In this document: positions 25,946 to 35,506 of the stretch, piece after piece
Layout: each line of letters starts with the position of its first letter
How positions within the stretch are numbered: the stretch's first letter is position 1
Source of the DNA: Porphyromonadaceae bacterium UBA7555
GTDB lineage: Bacteria > Bacteroidota > Bacteroidia > Bacteroidales > Muribaculaceae
DNA: 43,621 bases
Assembly: GCA_002478045.1 (NCBI GenBank)
Contig: DLLT01000030.1
Coordinates: 8,449-52,069 of the forward strand
Direction of reading: 5' to 3'
The notes under the pieces: model-generated
What the model was told of the DNA's origin: nothing
Databases searched by the model: none
Seen by the model: the letters and a program-made list of their open reading frames with translations, nothing else
Position numbers and translations under genes: made by a program

Positions 25946-28321
25946 TTACTTTTTCAGAATAATGTACATCGGACGTGCAACGTTCCAAGCAAATGAGACT
26001 GTAGCCGTGCCACGCTTTTTGTCATAGGAGACGTTGATGCTGCGTCCGTCGCCCTCGACATATCGCGGTTGCTTTTTCATACCATTGAATACCAGGGTGA
26101 TGGTCTTATGGTCCTTGGCTCCGGCATAATCGCCTTGGGCGCTGAGTACGACGTCTATCTGCTTGCCCGTATCGTTGCCGCTCATGCTTATGACGCGACC
26201 TTGATTGTGACCTATCGTGGTGGGCGTCGCCATATCGTCCTCGAAGAGCGTCGAGAATGTCTGCTTTCCGGCCAGGGGATAATAGTCTATATGGTAACGG
26301 CTATTACGATACTGAGTCGTGGACTTCATCGGGTAGTCGGCCGTAACGATAAACGATCCTGCACGTGCAAACACCGGAGTGAGGTCTATGGCGGCATCGT
26401 AATTGGTCACCGTGCCGCCTTTGTATACCGTTAGCGGCGCACTGACATCTACCCAATCGCTGCCCTCGGGGAATACGACCGGACGTTGCACTGTCCCTTG
26501 CGTCATCACCGGCGCAACCATAATGTCGCGTCCCCACAGGAATTGGTCGGAAATGCCGTCATAACGGCCTGCGGCCTCAGCGTCATGGAAATCGAGAGGA
26601 CGTACCAGAGGCCAACCCTTGGTGGCATTTTCCCATGCCAAGGTATAGTTGTACGGCAGCCAGCGATAGCGCTCTTTGACAAGCGAGAGCAGCAGCGATC
26701 CGTATTTGGGATAGTTGTACGGCTCTGCCTTGTATTGGGCATGGGTGCGCAGCATCGGCGAGAATACGCCCAATTGCATCCAGCGCACATACAATTCGTC
26801 ATCCGTGGGATGCTCCGGATCGATAATGGAGAATCCTCCGACATCATGTCCCATATATCCGAGACCCGAAAGACCGGAATTGAGCATTATGCGTATTTGC
26901 GGTTCAAGTCCACCCCAAGTACGGGACACATCTGTAGACCAGGGGAATACATTGTAACGCTGCAGACCTGTTGTGCCGCCGCGCATCATCGTCATCATAC
27001 GGCGGTCGGGGAATTTGGCTTTATGCATATCATACACAATACCGCTCCAATCGTTGCCGTAGAGATTATGATACTGGCGTGTAAGCAGGCCGTTGGCGTG
27101 CAAACCGTTTTCGGGATGCACCTCGGGTTCGCCCAAGTCGCCCCACCATGCACTCACGCCGCGATCGGACAACGCTCCATAGCGGTCGGCCAACCATTGG
27201 CGCGTCTTGGGATTGGAGACATCGAACATTCCGCCTTGTCCCACCCAGATGGTAACGTTGAGCGGGCGGTCTACACTGTCTTTATTCATGACAAACATAC
27301 CCTGAGGCGCAAGTTTGTTGTAATTGTCCACACCACGGCCGTTGCGCAGCACGTAGGGCTGGGCGATGGTGACCACGTTGATGTGTTTCTTATTGAGGTA
27401 TTCCAGCATTCCGTCCGGGTCGGGCCATTGCTGCTTGTCCCACGCAAGGCGCCCCATATCCTGCTCACGTCCATACCAATACAAGTCAAGCACCACGCCG
27501 TCTAATGGGTAGCCCTGAGTCTGCAGCGAGTCAATTACGCCACTCAATTCATCGTCCGAATGGTATCCGTACCGACTGCTTATGTATCCCAATGTCCACA
27601 GCGGCGGCAATTCCTGACGCCCGGTCAGCGCCGTCAGCGCCGTAGTCACCGAAGCAAGTGAGGCATCCTTACCCGTTACGTAGTAGTACGATATAGGGCG
27701 TGCATCCTCAAAGGTGTATACGATATCCTTGCCCGTGGTCATTGTGGCTGTGCCGTAATCGTCAAATAGTAAGGCATATCCGTGCGAAGACACCAGCAGC
27801 GGCATTGAGATATTCATCTGCTTCAGACGACGCTCACTGCCTATATAGCCGTAGTTCTGTTTGTTGTACATCACCAGCGTATCATTGGCCAAATTGAGGC
27901 TATAACCACGCTCACCGCCGCCGTACAACGATGCACCCTCGGCGGTGGATATCGTCAGCGCATAGCGCTGCACACCGTCGGCACTCGCAGGCAAAGCCTT
28001 GATACCTTTGTCCACAATTGCCGAGCCTTTGTATTTAGCACCGACTGTCAACGCATTATTCGATACTTTTGCTTCGGCAAACGGCATTATACTTCCTACC
28101 TCGGTTTCGACTATGGGAGCCGTGGTGATGACGGGACGCTCGGCACCGTGCTTTATCAAAGGAGTATGAGTCACTTTGATAATCCCGGGAGCTATTTCCT
28201 TGGCTGTCAAAGACGTGCCATCTCCGTAATTGGCTATGGACACCGGTGCGGCAGTCTGTCCCGATGCATGGATTGCAATGGCTAAGGCCGCTATGGTCGC
28301 TATGTATTTTGTACAGTTCAT
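25946..28321 (-). CDS. Exported GH31-family alpha-glucosidase
   Basis: The 791-residue enzyme, counted from the ATG at 28321, starts with a signal peptide (MNCTKYIATIAALAIAIHASG); an earlier ATG at 28354 would put charged residues before it. An N-terminal beta-sandwich (GGGERGYSLNLAND) precedes a TIM barrel. The nucleophile is Asp395 in WWGDLGEPE and the acid/base Asp464 in PWSTDVSRTW, 69 residues apart as in family 31; LRTHAQYKAEP and GHDVGGF are also typical. It should act in the periplasm or outer membrane on alpha-glucosides such as starch fragments; alpha-xylosidase or transglucosidase activity cannot be excluded. No susCD genes are adjacent, so it is not in a polysaccharide utilisation locus here. 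Confidence 0.92.
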   Translation of the reverse strand: MNCTKYIATIAALAIAIHASGQTAAPVSIANYGDGTSLTAKEIAPGIIKVTHTPLIKHGAERPVITTAPIVETEVGSIMPFAEAKVSNNALTVGAKYKGSAIVDKGIKALPASADGVQRYALTISTAEGASLYGGGERGYSLNLANDTLVMYNKQNYGYIGSERRLKQMNISMPLLVSSHGYALLFDDYGTATMTTGKDIVYTFEDARPISYYYVTGKDASLASVTTALTALTGRQELPPLWTLGYISSRYGYHSDDELSGVIDSLQTQGYPLDGVVLDLYWYGREQDMGRLAWDKQQWPDPDGMLEYLNKKHINVVTIAQPYVLRNGRGVDNYNKLAPQGMFVMNKDSVDRPLNVTIWVGQGGMFDVSNPKTRQWLADRYGALSDRGVSAWWGDLGEPEVHPENGLHANGLLTRQYHNLYGNDWSGIVYDMHKAKFPDRRMMTMMRGGTTGLQRYNVFPWSTDVSRTWGGLEPQIRIMLNSGLSGLGYMGHDVGGFSIIDPEHPTDDELYVRWMQLGVFSPMLRTHAQYKAEPYNYPKYGSLLLSLVKERYRWLPYNYTLAWENATKGWPLVRPLDFHDAEAAGRYDGISDQFLWGRDIMVAPVMTQGTVQRPVVFPEGSDWVDVSAPLTVYKGGTVTNYDAAIDLTPVFARAGSFIVTADYPMKSTTQYRNSRYHIDYYPLAGKQTFSTLFEDDMATPTTIGHNQGRVISMSGNDTGKQIDVVLSAQGDYAGAKDHKTITLVFNGMKKQPRYVEGDGRSINVSYDKKRGTATVSFAWNVARPMYIILKK

Positions 28322-28548
28322 AATAATGTATCGTGTAAGTCTGATGTTTCTCATTTAATCTTCGGGGCTATATAGATGTCTATCGGGGAGTACGTCTTTA
28401 TCAGTACGGCGAATGAAAACTTTGGCAAATACCATCATCAACCGGTGCTTAGTTGAGCTTTCGATGCAGCCGCGAGCTATTTCGCAGGCCCAAAGTTCCG
28501 GAGCTCGAATGACTGGCACATCGGCTGTCGGACGGTATGCAACGCCCG

Positions 28549-30342
28549 TCAGGGGTCGATGCGGTTGAGGTAGCTTTGATGGCTGATGCTCTCGTCGCCG
28601 GGCTTATTGTAGGTGTCGCCTACCTTGAGTACACGCTCTTTCTTGTGCTTGCCCAAAGCAGCATGCTTGGCCACGTCCGCAAACAGCTTCGATTCAGCCA
28701 ATTTCGGCCCCCAAACTTCGATAAGCCGCTCGTAGCGCAGATTATTCATATCATCGTACAGACCGCGCAAGGCAGGCTGTTTTTCCATATCGGTGCGCGT
28801 CCATATCTTATTGTCATCAAGGTATTTGCAGGCAGCGGATATCTGCTGCTTGGTCGCAGGCTTGTCCGCGCTTACTTCTTCTGTCGCAGGAGTCGGCTCC
28901 GTCTCAGGCTGCTGCACGGCTTGTTCCTGTGCCTTGTCTTCTGTAATCACGGTCGGGGCTGCCGGAGTCGGAGCTTGAGCCGCTGCCAATGCCGTTGTGT
29001 CATCGGGATTGGCCGCCGGAGCCAGAGTCTCTTTATCTTTGCTCCCGGAGCATGTACCGAGCAACAGCATCAGCACAATGCCTACCAGCAACCCAACGCC
29101 GAAAGATATGGCATGTCGGTGCTGCCACATCCCGGCGCCGATATAGCGCAGATGATTGGTGCGGCTCTGGCCTTCCTGTATGTCCGCTGTCAGCTCATAG
29201 CCTTCCAGAGGGCTGTCATTCAGCGCTTTTTGACTCAAAATGTCAAATTTGATGGGTGCGCCCAAGTCACTGGACTTCACCGGCACTTCAAAGCGATAAA
29301 TCTTACGACGTTCGGGCAACTGTATCAGAGCCTGCGTCAGCGTAGCCAGGTCCATGCGTCCAGAGTATGGGAAGTAGCCCTCGGCATTGACCGATACGGA
29401 GGCTTGAGCCAATTCGCTGCGCGTAAAGGCCTCGCCTTCGGCCGTAATGGGGCGACCGTTGACCAGTATCTCGCAATCGCGTATCCGCGCATGCGTAGCC
29501 AGCGATGTCACTTTGAAGGATGACGGGGTGATAATTTTGCGCGAATCGTCTGTCGAAATCAGACGCGGCGTCACTTCGGCGGCATCCACGGAGATGGTCT
29601 CGGATACGTCGTCAAAGCCTTGGCGACGCCATGTCACCGTCACCATGTCGCCCATAGTGGCTCGTATGGGGGCGTCAAGACGCATACCATATACCCAGGG
29701 GTCAAAGCCGTCGTCTCCCTTCTCGGGCGGCAGTATAACGGCCGGTGCGCCTATGGGTTCGGCTGTAAGGTCGGCAATCACCGGTGTTACCTGCAAGTCT
29801 GCATCTACCAACAATATACCGCGATACGGCAGATAGCATTGCTGCCACAGTCCATCGCCGAGGAAGGTCTCCAAAGCCGGGGCGCTTTCGCCTCCGTAAA
29901 GACGCCATGCCCATGAACCCGAGGGATTCATAGCCACGCACCGCGGCGCATCGTGGCGCACCGTATAGTCACGCGAAAATGTCGCACGCAACGCCGCCAC
30001 ATCTTCGTTGCTCACCTTCACAGCCGAAATGGTGCGCGTGGTTTGCTTGACCACCGACACAAGGTCGTCCGTCGCAATTTCGATGTCCGACGGCACAAAT
30101 ATCCATGCGGCAAGGTGGTCGCCGGAATTATTGGGAATGGTACGTAATATGGTGACGAAAACTCCGGTCGACACCGAAGTCAACAGGTAAAATATATTCT
30201 TTTCGTTAGCATCGTAGTCCATAGTCGACAATACACTGCGTACGTCCTTGACATACGAGCGTACATCCTCGTTGGGATTGAGATTCAACTGCGAGTTGAA
30301 CGTTCCCATCGACCGGGTTATATATAGCTGCAATTTAGCCAT
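28549..30342 (-). CDS. Single-span membrane protein of unknown function
   Basis: The 597-residue protein has no signal peptide. Residues 1-400 should be cytoplasmic and contain several beta-rich modules: NIFYLLTSVSTGVFVTILRT, DHLAAWIFVPSDIEIATDDL, a PEGA-like stretch (RIRDCEILVNGRPITAEGEA to VSVNAEGYFPYSG). One membrane helix spans about 411-430 (ISFGVGLLVGIVLMLLLG), with His/Arg before it, so the C-terminus faces the periplasm. A Pro/Ala/Thr/Glu-rich linker (440-495) leads to a conserved-looking helical end (KYLDDNKIWTRTDMEK, YERLIEVWGPKLAES). I do not recognise the family by function. It is monocistronic with a -7 element 107 bases upstream. Residue composition and length argue for a real gene. 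Confidence 0.82.
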   Translation of the reverse strand: MAKLQLYITRSMGTFNSQLNLNPNEDVRSYVKDVRSVLSTMDYDANEKNIFYLLTSVSTGVFVTILRTIPNNSGDHLAAWIFVPSDIEIATDDLVSVVKQTTRTISAVKVSNEDVAALRATFSRDYTVRHDAPRCVAMNPSGSWAWRLYGGESAPALETFLGDGLWQQCYLPYRGILLVDADLQVTPVIADLTAEPIGAPAVILPPEKGDDGFDPWVYGMRLDAPIRATMGDMVTVTWRRQGFDDVSETISVDAAEVTPRLISTDDSRKIITPSSFKVTSLATHARIRDCEILVNGRPITAEGEAFTRSELAQASVSVNAEGYFPYSGRMDLATLTQALIQLPERRKIYRFEVPVKSSDLGAPIKFDILSQKALNDSPLEGYELTADIQEGQSRTNHLRYIGAGMWQHRHAISFGVGLLVGIVLMLLLGTCSGSKDKETLAPAANPDDTTALAAAQAPTPAAPTVITEDKAQEQAVQQPETEPTPATEEVSADKPATKQQISAACKYLDDNKIWTRTDMEKQPALRGLYDDMNNLRYERLIEVWGPKLAESKLFADVAKHAALGKHKKERVLKVGDTYNKPGDESISHQSYLNRIDP

Positions 30343-30448
30343 AATAGTGTGAGTTATTATGCTGTTAGCGTGATTATTGCCTTACTTTCCATTATACGTC
30401 CGAAGGCTTCGGCCGCATTGTGCTTCCGAAGTCACCGATTTTGTTCTA

Positions 30449-30456
30449 CAAACTTA
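30449..30456 (-). promoter_or_regulatory. -7 element of the membrane-protein gene
   Basis: TAAGTTTG on the minus strand, 107 bases before the start at 30342. No TTTG at the standard spacing. Confidence 0.45.
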
Positions 30457-30629
30457 CGAATTTTTTTTTGCTTACGGCCATTTCGGCTGCTCTATTTTTG
30501 ACTATCGGGGTTTTTATCGCTATGTTTTATCGCTCCATACCATTTTAGCGCATTACCTCACAGCCCGGGCGTGGCACCACCTCCGGGGGCAGTCGAGACC
30601 GCCGTACGGAAGTTATCATCAAAAATGCG

Positions 30630-30637
30630 TACCTTTG
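30630..30637 (+). promoter_or_regulatory. -7 element of the surE operon
   Basis: TACCTTTG, 64 bases before the surE ATG, followed by GCA as at the tRNA promoters. No good -33 element. Confidence 0.5.
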
Positions 30638-30700
30638 CATACACAAACGCGTTGTCGGCACAGTGCTCGTGCCGAACGCTAAAATCAATACGACACGACT

Positions 30701-31471
30701 ATGGAACGACCTTTGATAATGATAACCAACGATGACGGCATCGAGGCCGCAGGATTACGCGCACTTGCCGATGCCGCCATGCCTTTGGGCGATGTCATCA
30801 TAGTAGCACCGACACGCCCCCAATCGGGGCAGTCGTCGGCGTTGACCGTGGACGCACCGCTGCGCATACGCCGACACGCCGACTACGGAGAAGCGCAAGT
30901 ATTCAGCGTCTCAGGCACGCCGGTGGACTGCATCAAGTTGGGATTGCATGCAGTAATGCCACGTCGTCCGGACTTCCTATTCTCGGGCATAAATCACGGC
31001 AGCAACAGCGGAAACGCGGTGACCTATTCGGGTACTATGGGCGCGGTCATCGAGGCTTGCACCAACGGCATCACCGCCGCAGGATTCTCCTTGCTACACC
31101 ATTCGCCCTCGGCCGATTTCTCGCTGTCGGCACCACAGGTGGCCCGGCTGGCCGCAGATATCGTGGCTCACGGTCTTCCGGAATTTACGGCTTTGAATAT
31201 CAATATCCCGGCACATATCGTCCCCAAGGGCGTACGCACATGCCGCGCCGCTCGCGGACATTGGAGCGAGGAATTCGAGCGATTTGTTGACCCGCATCAA
31301 AATCCGTTCTACTGGCTCACCGGACGTTTTTGCAACGAAGAGCCCGAAGCAACCGATACAGACGAATACTGGTTGTCACAAGGATACACTTCCATCGTCC
31401 CGGTATGCCCGGACGTGACACGTATGGATATGGTGGCACCTATGGCCACACGTTTTGACAGCGACAATTAG
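30701..31471 (+). CDS. surE: 5'/3'-nucleotidase SurE
   Basis: SurE dephosphorylates nucleoside monophosphates and short polyphosphates and is linked to stationary-phase survival. The 256-residue protein has the metal site MITNDDG (Asp11, Asp12), the QSGQSSALT loop, FSVSGTPVDCIKLGL and FSGINHGSNSGNAVTYSGTMGA. The C-terminal swapped hairpin is present. The next gene, an FKBP isomerase, begins 3 bases after its stop, so both are likely one operon. Confidence 0.95.
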   Translation: MERPLIMITNDDGIEAAGLRALADAAMPLGDVIIVAPTRPQSGQSSALTVDAPLRIRRHADYGEAQVFSVSGTPVDCIKLGLHAVMPRRPDFLFSGINHGSNSGNAVTYSGTMGAVIEACTNGITAAGFSLLHHSPSADFSLSAPQVARLAADIVAHGLPEFTALNINIPAHIVPKGVRTCRAARGHWSEEFERFVDPHQNPFYWLTGRFCNEEPEATDTDEYWLSQGYTSIVPVCPDVTRMDMVAPMATRFDSDN

Positions 31472-31474
31472 CCC

Positions 31475-31873
31475 ATGGCCAAGCAGGAATACATCGAACG
31501 AAATCGCCAATGGCTCAGAGGTAAGGCCGCCGAGCCGGGCGTAACACCCCTTGACAAGGGCATACTTTACAAGGTCATCAAAAACGGCAACCCCAAAGGG
31601 CCCAAGCCTAACCGCAACAGCGTAGTAGTGGTCCATTACACCGGACGAACCATCAACGGCAAGGTTTTTGACAGCAGCCGCTCGGGCGTTGCCCCGGCTT
31701 TCCGCCTGCGCGAACTTATTCCCGGATGGATTATAGCCTTGCAACAGATGCACGTAGGCGACCGCCGGGAGATTTACATCCCGGCCGAGCAGGGCTATGG
31801 TCGCATCAACCAACCCGGCATCCCCGGCGGATCGACACTGGTATTTGACATTGAACTTCTCGGCGTTTCATAA
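31475..31873 (+). CDS. FKBP-type peptidyl-prolyl isomerase
   Basis: The 132-residue protein is one FKBP domain with a helical N-terminal extension of about 45 residues. Signatures are VVVHYTGRTINGKVFDSS, PGWIIALQQMHVGDRREIYIP and QGYGRINQPGIPGGSTLVFDIELL. There is no signal peptide, so a cytoplasmic folding helper is expected; many Bacteroidetes paralogues are exported. It follows surE by 3 bases and precedes the YjbQ gene by 77. Confidence 0.93.
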   Translation: MAKQEYIERNRQWLRGKAAEPGVTPLDKGILYKVIKNGNPKGPKPNRNSVVVVHYTGRTINGKVFDSSRSGVAPAFRLRELIPGWIIALQQMHVGDRREIYIPAEQGYGRINQPGIPGGSTLVFDIELLGVS

Positions 31874-31950
31874 TCCCCACGAAAGGCGGACGCTGCCGAA
31901 GCCGTATCCGCGACACGCACTCCTCGCCCCACCGAAATCCATAAGAAATT

Positions 31951-32364
31951 ATGATAAAGCAAGTTCATATCACTCTGCGCCCCTACCCGCGCGGCATTCA
32001 CCTCGTATCCTCGGAAGTACTGCGACAGCTGTCGCCACTGCCCCGAACCGGGCTGCTGCACCTGCTGATACAGCACACTTCGGCGGCATTGGCTCTTAAC
32101 GAAAACGCCGACCCGGACGTACGGCGCGACCTCGCCGCCATATTCGACCGCCTCGTACCCGAGAATGCGCCGTTCTACCTGCATACGGACGAAGGCTCGG
32201 ACGATATGCCCTCCCACGCCAAAGCCGTAATCGTAGGGTCTACGCTCACCCTTCCCATAGCGGAAGGGCGCCTTAACCTGGGCATTTGGCAGGGCATATA
32301 CCTTTGCGAGTTCCGCAACCACGGCGGCTCACGCCGCATCGTCGCCACCATCCTCGGCGAGTAA
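31951..32364 (+). CDS. YjbQ-family protein (UPF0047)
   Basis: The 137-residue protein matches YjbQ: LLIQHTSAALALNENADPDVRRDL and SHAKAVIVGSTLTLPIAEGRLNLGIWQGIYLCEFR. Members show weak thiamine-phosphate synthase activity in vivo, but the physiological role is unclear. Conserved His and Glu/Asn residues (HTSAAL.LNE, SHAKA) form the putative metal site. It is the last gene of the surE group before a terminator. Confidence 0.92.
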   Translation: MIKQVHITLRPYPRGIHLVSSEVLRQLSPLPRTGLLHLLIQHTSAALALNENADPDVRRDLAAIFDRLVPENAPFYLHTDEGSDDMPSHAKAVIVGSTLTLPIAEGRLNLGIWQGIYLCEFRNHGGSRRIVATILGE

Positions 32365-32498
32365 TCCCTTACACAAACCACCATCCAAAGGAAAAAAAGA
32401 TAAATCCGCGACTGAGATAGTCGCAAATACTGTTTTTGCGTAAGCATCCGAAACAAGCCGATTGAGACGAAGCTAATCCTACACAAAGACACAAAGAC

Positions 32499-32531
32499 AG
32501 AGGGCGTACCCCGATGCGGAGTGCGCCCTCT
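32499..32531. terminator. Terminator between yjbQ-family and adhesin genes
   Basis: AGAGGGCG (32499-32506) pairs with CGCCCTCT (32524-32531), followed on the plus strand by TTGCTATCTT and bordered on the other side by CTTTGTGTCTTTG. It serves convergent genes. Confidence 0.65.
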
Positions 32532-32555
32532 TTGCTATCTTATATTAAGAACGTT

Positions 32556-35408
32556 TTATCTCATAACTTTGAGCGTCACGATCTTGCCGTCGATATTGGC
32601 GGTTGCGATCATCATGCCCGTGCCGGTGAGAGGCACGCTTTCGGTGCAAACCGGCATAGAGAGAAGGACACGACCTGTCAAGTCGCAAACAACCAGCCCT
32701 GTGGCCTTTCCGGTGAAGTGGAGCATTCCATCGTTATACGTCATACTGCCCTGAGCATTGACTATATCGGCTGCACTATTTGTATCCAATTCGATGCTGA
32801 AGGAGTTGATAGTCAACTTGCCGATAGTCTTAGGAAGGATACTGAATACACTGTTTGCGGGGTCTATGGAGTAAACCTTCTCCGACTCTCCTTCATTAGC
32901 ATTGTCTGCCGTGTAGGATGTAGTGTTCGCGGCTTTGATGGTAAAGGTGTGTTCCTGTGTAGTGCCGGCGGGAGTGGTGTTGGAGACAACGCTTTGCATT
33001 GCCAAGTAGTCGGCGCCCTTAGCTGTGCAGAGGTCCCATTTTACATCATCGTCTTCGTCGGTGGTTACGGTAACCTTGACTTTGTATATACGTCCGTCCA
33101 CGAGCTTGAAGTAGGGGGAAGTGAGGTATGTAACATCGGGGGTGCCGTAGTACTTACTCCAAGAGTAAAGCGAGGTCTCCTCGTTTTGTTTCCAAGTGTT
33201 GTATACCGATGGATTTGACACTACCTGCCAGTCGGGGAAGGTTGCAGTGGTGTAAGGTATCTCAGTGAAGTCGCCGGTGTAGGCGTAGTCGCAAGGAGCT
33301 TCGCCCTCGGCTTCGCCGTTGGCGTTACGTATCACTACGGAGAACTTGTGCATGCCCGGAGTAAGACCATTCACTGTGTGCGATTCTTTGCCGCCGGGAG
33401 TGTGGTCGGCGGAAACTTCCTCGGTATGGACGGCTTTGTCATCACAATATAAGGTGTAGCCGAGCTGCATATTGCTGTCGAGGTTCTTGCCTACAATGTC
33501 GAGTGTCGGGTTTTCCCATGTCAAGGAGACGGATTTGTCTTCGAGGACAGTGGCTTTCAGGCCTGTAACATGCTGCGGCAGAACGGGCTGCGCAGCGAGC
33601 TCGATGGTCTGAATCTTTATGTCCGAGTATGCAGATTTTGAAGTCTTGCCAATGTGGCGCACAACCAAGACGTAATCGCCCTCCGATTCGACAGGTATTA
33701 TCACTTCGCGTGTCTGGTATCCGTAATCTTGTACATTGCTTGCCTCATCCAGTTTGACGAAGGTTGTCGCGAGGTTATGACGATCGGTTGCATAGCCGAT
33801 TTCATAGTTATTGTAACGGGCGTTGATGCTGACTTTCATACGGTAGTAACCCGGGGTGAGTTGGAAGTAGGGAGTTGCAAGATACTCGTCAGCTTCCGTA
33901 TCGGTGGGCATTTTTGACATAAAAGACTTGCTCCAGCTTGCGGAGTCAAACACCCAAGTGTTGCCATCTGCATTGCCATCGAGTATGGTGAATATACCGG
34001 TCTGGGTGTCATCCGCATTGGATGCGTCAAAGGCGTAAGGCACAGTTGCCGTGGGATGTCCCACATATCCGGCATTGACACTGATCGGGTCTTTATCGAT
34101 ACAGCCGTTGGCGTTGTATGCCATTACATAGTATGAGTAAACGCCGGCAGCTGCGGGTTGGTCGGTAACGCCCAGTGCAGCGCCGACTTCGCAATTGCTG
34201 ATTTCGCGGAACAACTCGCCGTTGCGGTACAACTTGACGGTCAGCGGCTCGGCTGCAAGTGCCTTGCCGTTTTGGTCAACGGAGGGATTGGTCCATGTGA
34301 GGTTGACCTTAAGCTCATCGCCCTGCGGCACGGCTGTCAGGTCGGTCACAAGTGCCGGAACGACTACATTCTTCATCACCTTGACATAGTTGATGCGGTA
34401 GCCCATATACGAGCCTTGTTCAGCCTTAGCGTGGAATGCAATATGATATTCGCCCGGCGTGGTGACCGTGAAGGGTACTTCGCATTCCTTGTCAAACTCA
34501 CTGAGATTGTCATACGAAGCCAGCTCGGTGTAACCGCTCATGTCGGTATCGGAAGTGCCGAGGGCAAAACCGAGGTCGCCGTAGATGGTGCAGGTAACTT
34601 TGAGTATGTAGTCGCCGGCGGCATCGAAGTTGATGGCCGGAGACACAAGCCAGTTATCTTCCTTGATGCCGTTGGCCGAATCGAACTCTGCAAACTTCGA
34701 GTATGAATTGTATGCCCAAGCTGCTGTCGTGGCTGCATCGGGTCCTGCAACGGATTTCCAGTCAGCGGAGAATGTTGTGGAACTGCTGAAATCGTCCTCG
34801 TACGGGAGGGCTTTGGCTGTGGATGGTGTCGGACCGGGATCCGGCTGGTCGCCGCCTTCGCCGGTTATGGAGAATCCTGTGACATAGAAATCGTATGAGT
34901 TGGCATTGCTGAAGCAGTGTATGCCGAAGGAGTAGTCGCCGGTGGTAGCGACCGTAACGGTCATCTGCTGTAGTTCGAAGTCGGATGAGTGCTGATAATC
35001 CTCATTACGTATCAGTTGAGTGCCGGCGTTCATAGCCGCAGAGGTGCGCTCGGTGGCCATACGAACTTCGAATTTCTCGGAATCCGTGCCGCGAGTCTTT
35101 GTCCACAGTTTGACCGTGTACTCCGTTCCGGCAGTAAGTGTAATCATAGGCGACATTACCCAGCAATTTGCCGCATAGTCGCTGTCGTATGCGTGGTATA
35201 CACCGCCCTTTGTACCGGGGGTGGAGAAGTCTTTTGTCTGTTGATCCCAAGCGAAGCCTTTGGATCCTCTGTTTCCATTGTTTACTGCTGTCCATTCGGG
35301 GTCAATGGCGTTGTTCACGCCTATGTCGCTGCTGTAAGGCACCGTCTTTTGTCCCATCACCGGAAGGGTGAGGAGGACAGCAAGCATTGTTGCGTAGAGT
35401 TCTTTCAT
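32556..35408 (-). CDS. Large secreted adhesin-like protein with Fn3 and T9SS sorting domains
   Basis: This 950-residue protein has a signal peptide (MKELYATMLAVLLTLPVMG). It contains several cleaved-adhesin (choice-of-anchor J) jelly-roll domains, seen as repeated WxxSPxIxLTAGTEYTVK-like blocks: NCWVMSPMITLTAGTEYTVK, NWLVSPAINFDAAGDYILK, EYLATPYFQLTPGYYRMKV and TYLTSPYFKLVDGRIYKVKV. Between them are fibronectin type III modules (VPALVTDLTAVPQGDELKVN, HVTGLKATVLEDKSVSLTWE). The same adhesin domain occurs in Porphyromonas gingipain/haemagglutinin proteins. The C-terminus (GLVVCDLTGRVLL to IVTLKVMR) resembles a type A sorting signal, though the last part is less canonical. Likely surface-exposed; ligand unknown. 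The LRR protein gene lies just upstream on the same strand. Confidence 0.88.
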   Translation of the reverse strand: MKELYATMLAVLLTLPVMGQKTVPYSSDIGVNNAIDPEWTAVNNGNRGSKGFAWDQQTKDFSTPGTKGGVYHAYDSDYAANCWVMSPMITLTAGTEYTVKLWTKTRGTDSEKFEVRMATERTSAAMNAGTQLIRNEDYQHSSDFELQQMTVTVATTGDYSFGIHCFSNANSYDFYVTGFSITGEGGDQPDPGPTPSTAKALPYEDDFSSSTTFSADWKSVAGPDAATTAAWAYNSYSKFAEFDSANGIKEDNWLVSPAINFDAAGDYILKVTCTIYGDLGFALGTSDTDMSGYTELASYDNLSEFDKECEVPFTVTTPGEYHIAFHAKAEQGSYMGYRINYVKVMKNVVVPALVTDLTAVPQGDELKVNLTWTNPSVDQNGKALAAEPLTVKLYRNGELFREISNCEVGAALGVTDQPAAAGVYSYYVMAYNANGCIDKDPISVNAGYVGHPTATVPYAFDASNADDTQTGIFTILDGNADGNTWVFDSASWSKSFMSKMPTDTEADEYLATPYFQLTPGYYRMKVSINARYNNYEIGYATDRHNLATTFVKLDEASNVQDYGYQTREVIIPVESEGDYVLVVRHIGKTSKSAYSDIKIQTIELAAQPVLPQHVTGLKATVLEDKSVSLTWENPTLDIVGKNLDSNMQLGYTLYCDDKAVHTEEVSADHTPGGKESHTVNGLTPGMHKFSVVIRNANGEAEGEAPCDYAYTGDFTEIPYTTATFPDWQVVSNPSVYNTWKQNEETSLYSWSKYYGTPDVTYLTSPYFKLVDGRIYKVKVTVTTDEDDDVKWDLCTAKGADYLAMQSVVSNTTPAGTTQEHTFTIKAANTTSYTADNANEGESEKVYSIDPANSVFSILPKTIGKLTINSFSIELDTNSAADIVNAQGSMTYNDGMLHFTGKATGLVVCDLTGRVLLSMPVCTESVPLTGTGMMIATANIDGKIVTLKVMR

Positions 35409-35448
35409 ACTGTCTTGAGTTATATTGTTATTAAGTTATTATATGACA

Positions 35449-35484
35449 CAGCCCGATCTCGGACGTTGCCGAGATATCGGGCTG
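35449..35484 (-). terminator. Hairpin between the LRR and adhesin genes
   Basis: CAGCCCGAT (35449-35457) pairs with ATCGGGCTG (35476-35484), continued by CTCGG (35458-35462) with CCGAG (35469-35473), leaving a 2-base bulge. It may end or attenuate the LRR transcript before the adhesin gene. Confidence 0.65.
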
Positions 35485-35506
35485 CGTCGTATTCAATTCA
35501 GGTGGG

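Larger units (their letters stand above)
30343..30700. other. 358-base divergent intergenic region
   Basis: The region separates the membrane-protein gene (-) and surE (+). It holds one -7 element for each direction, an A/T run near 30461-30470, and no recognisable gene or RNA. Confidence 0.5.
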
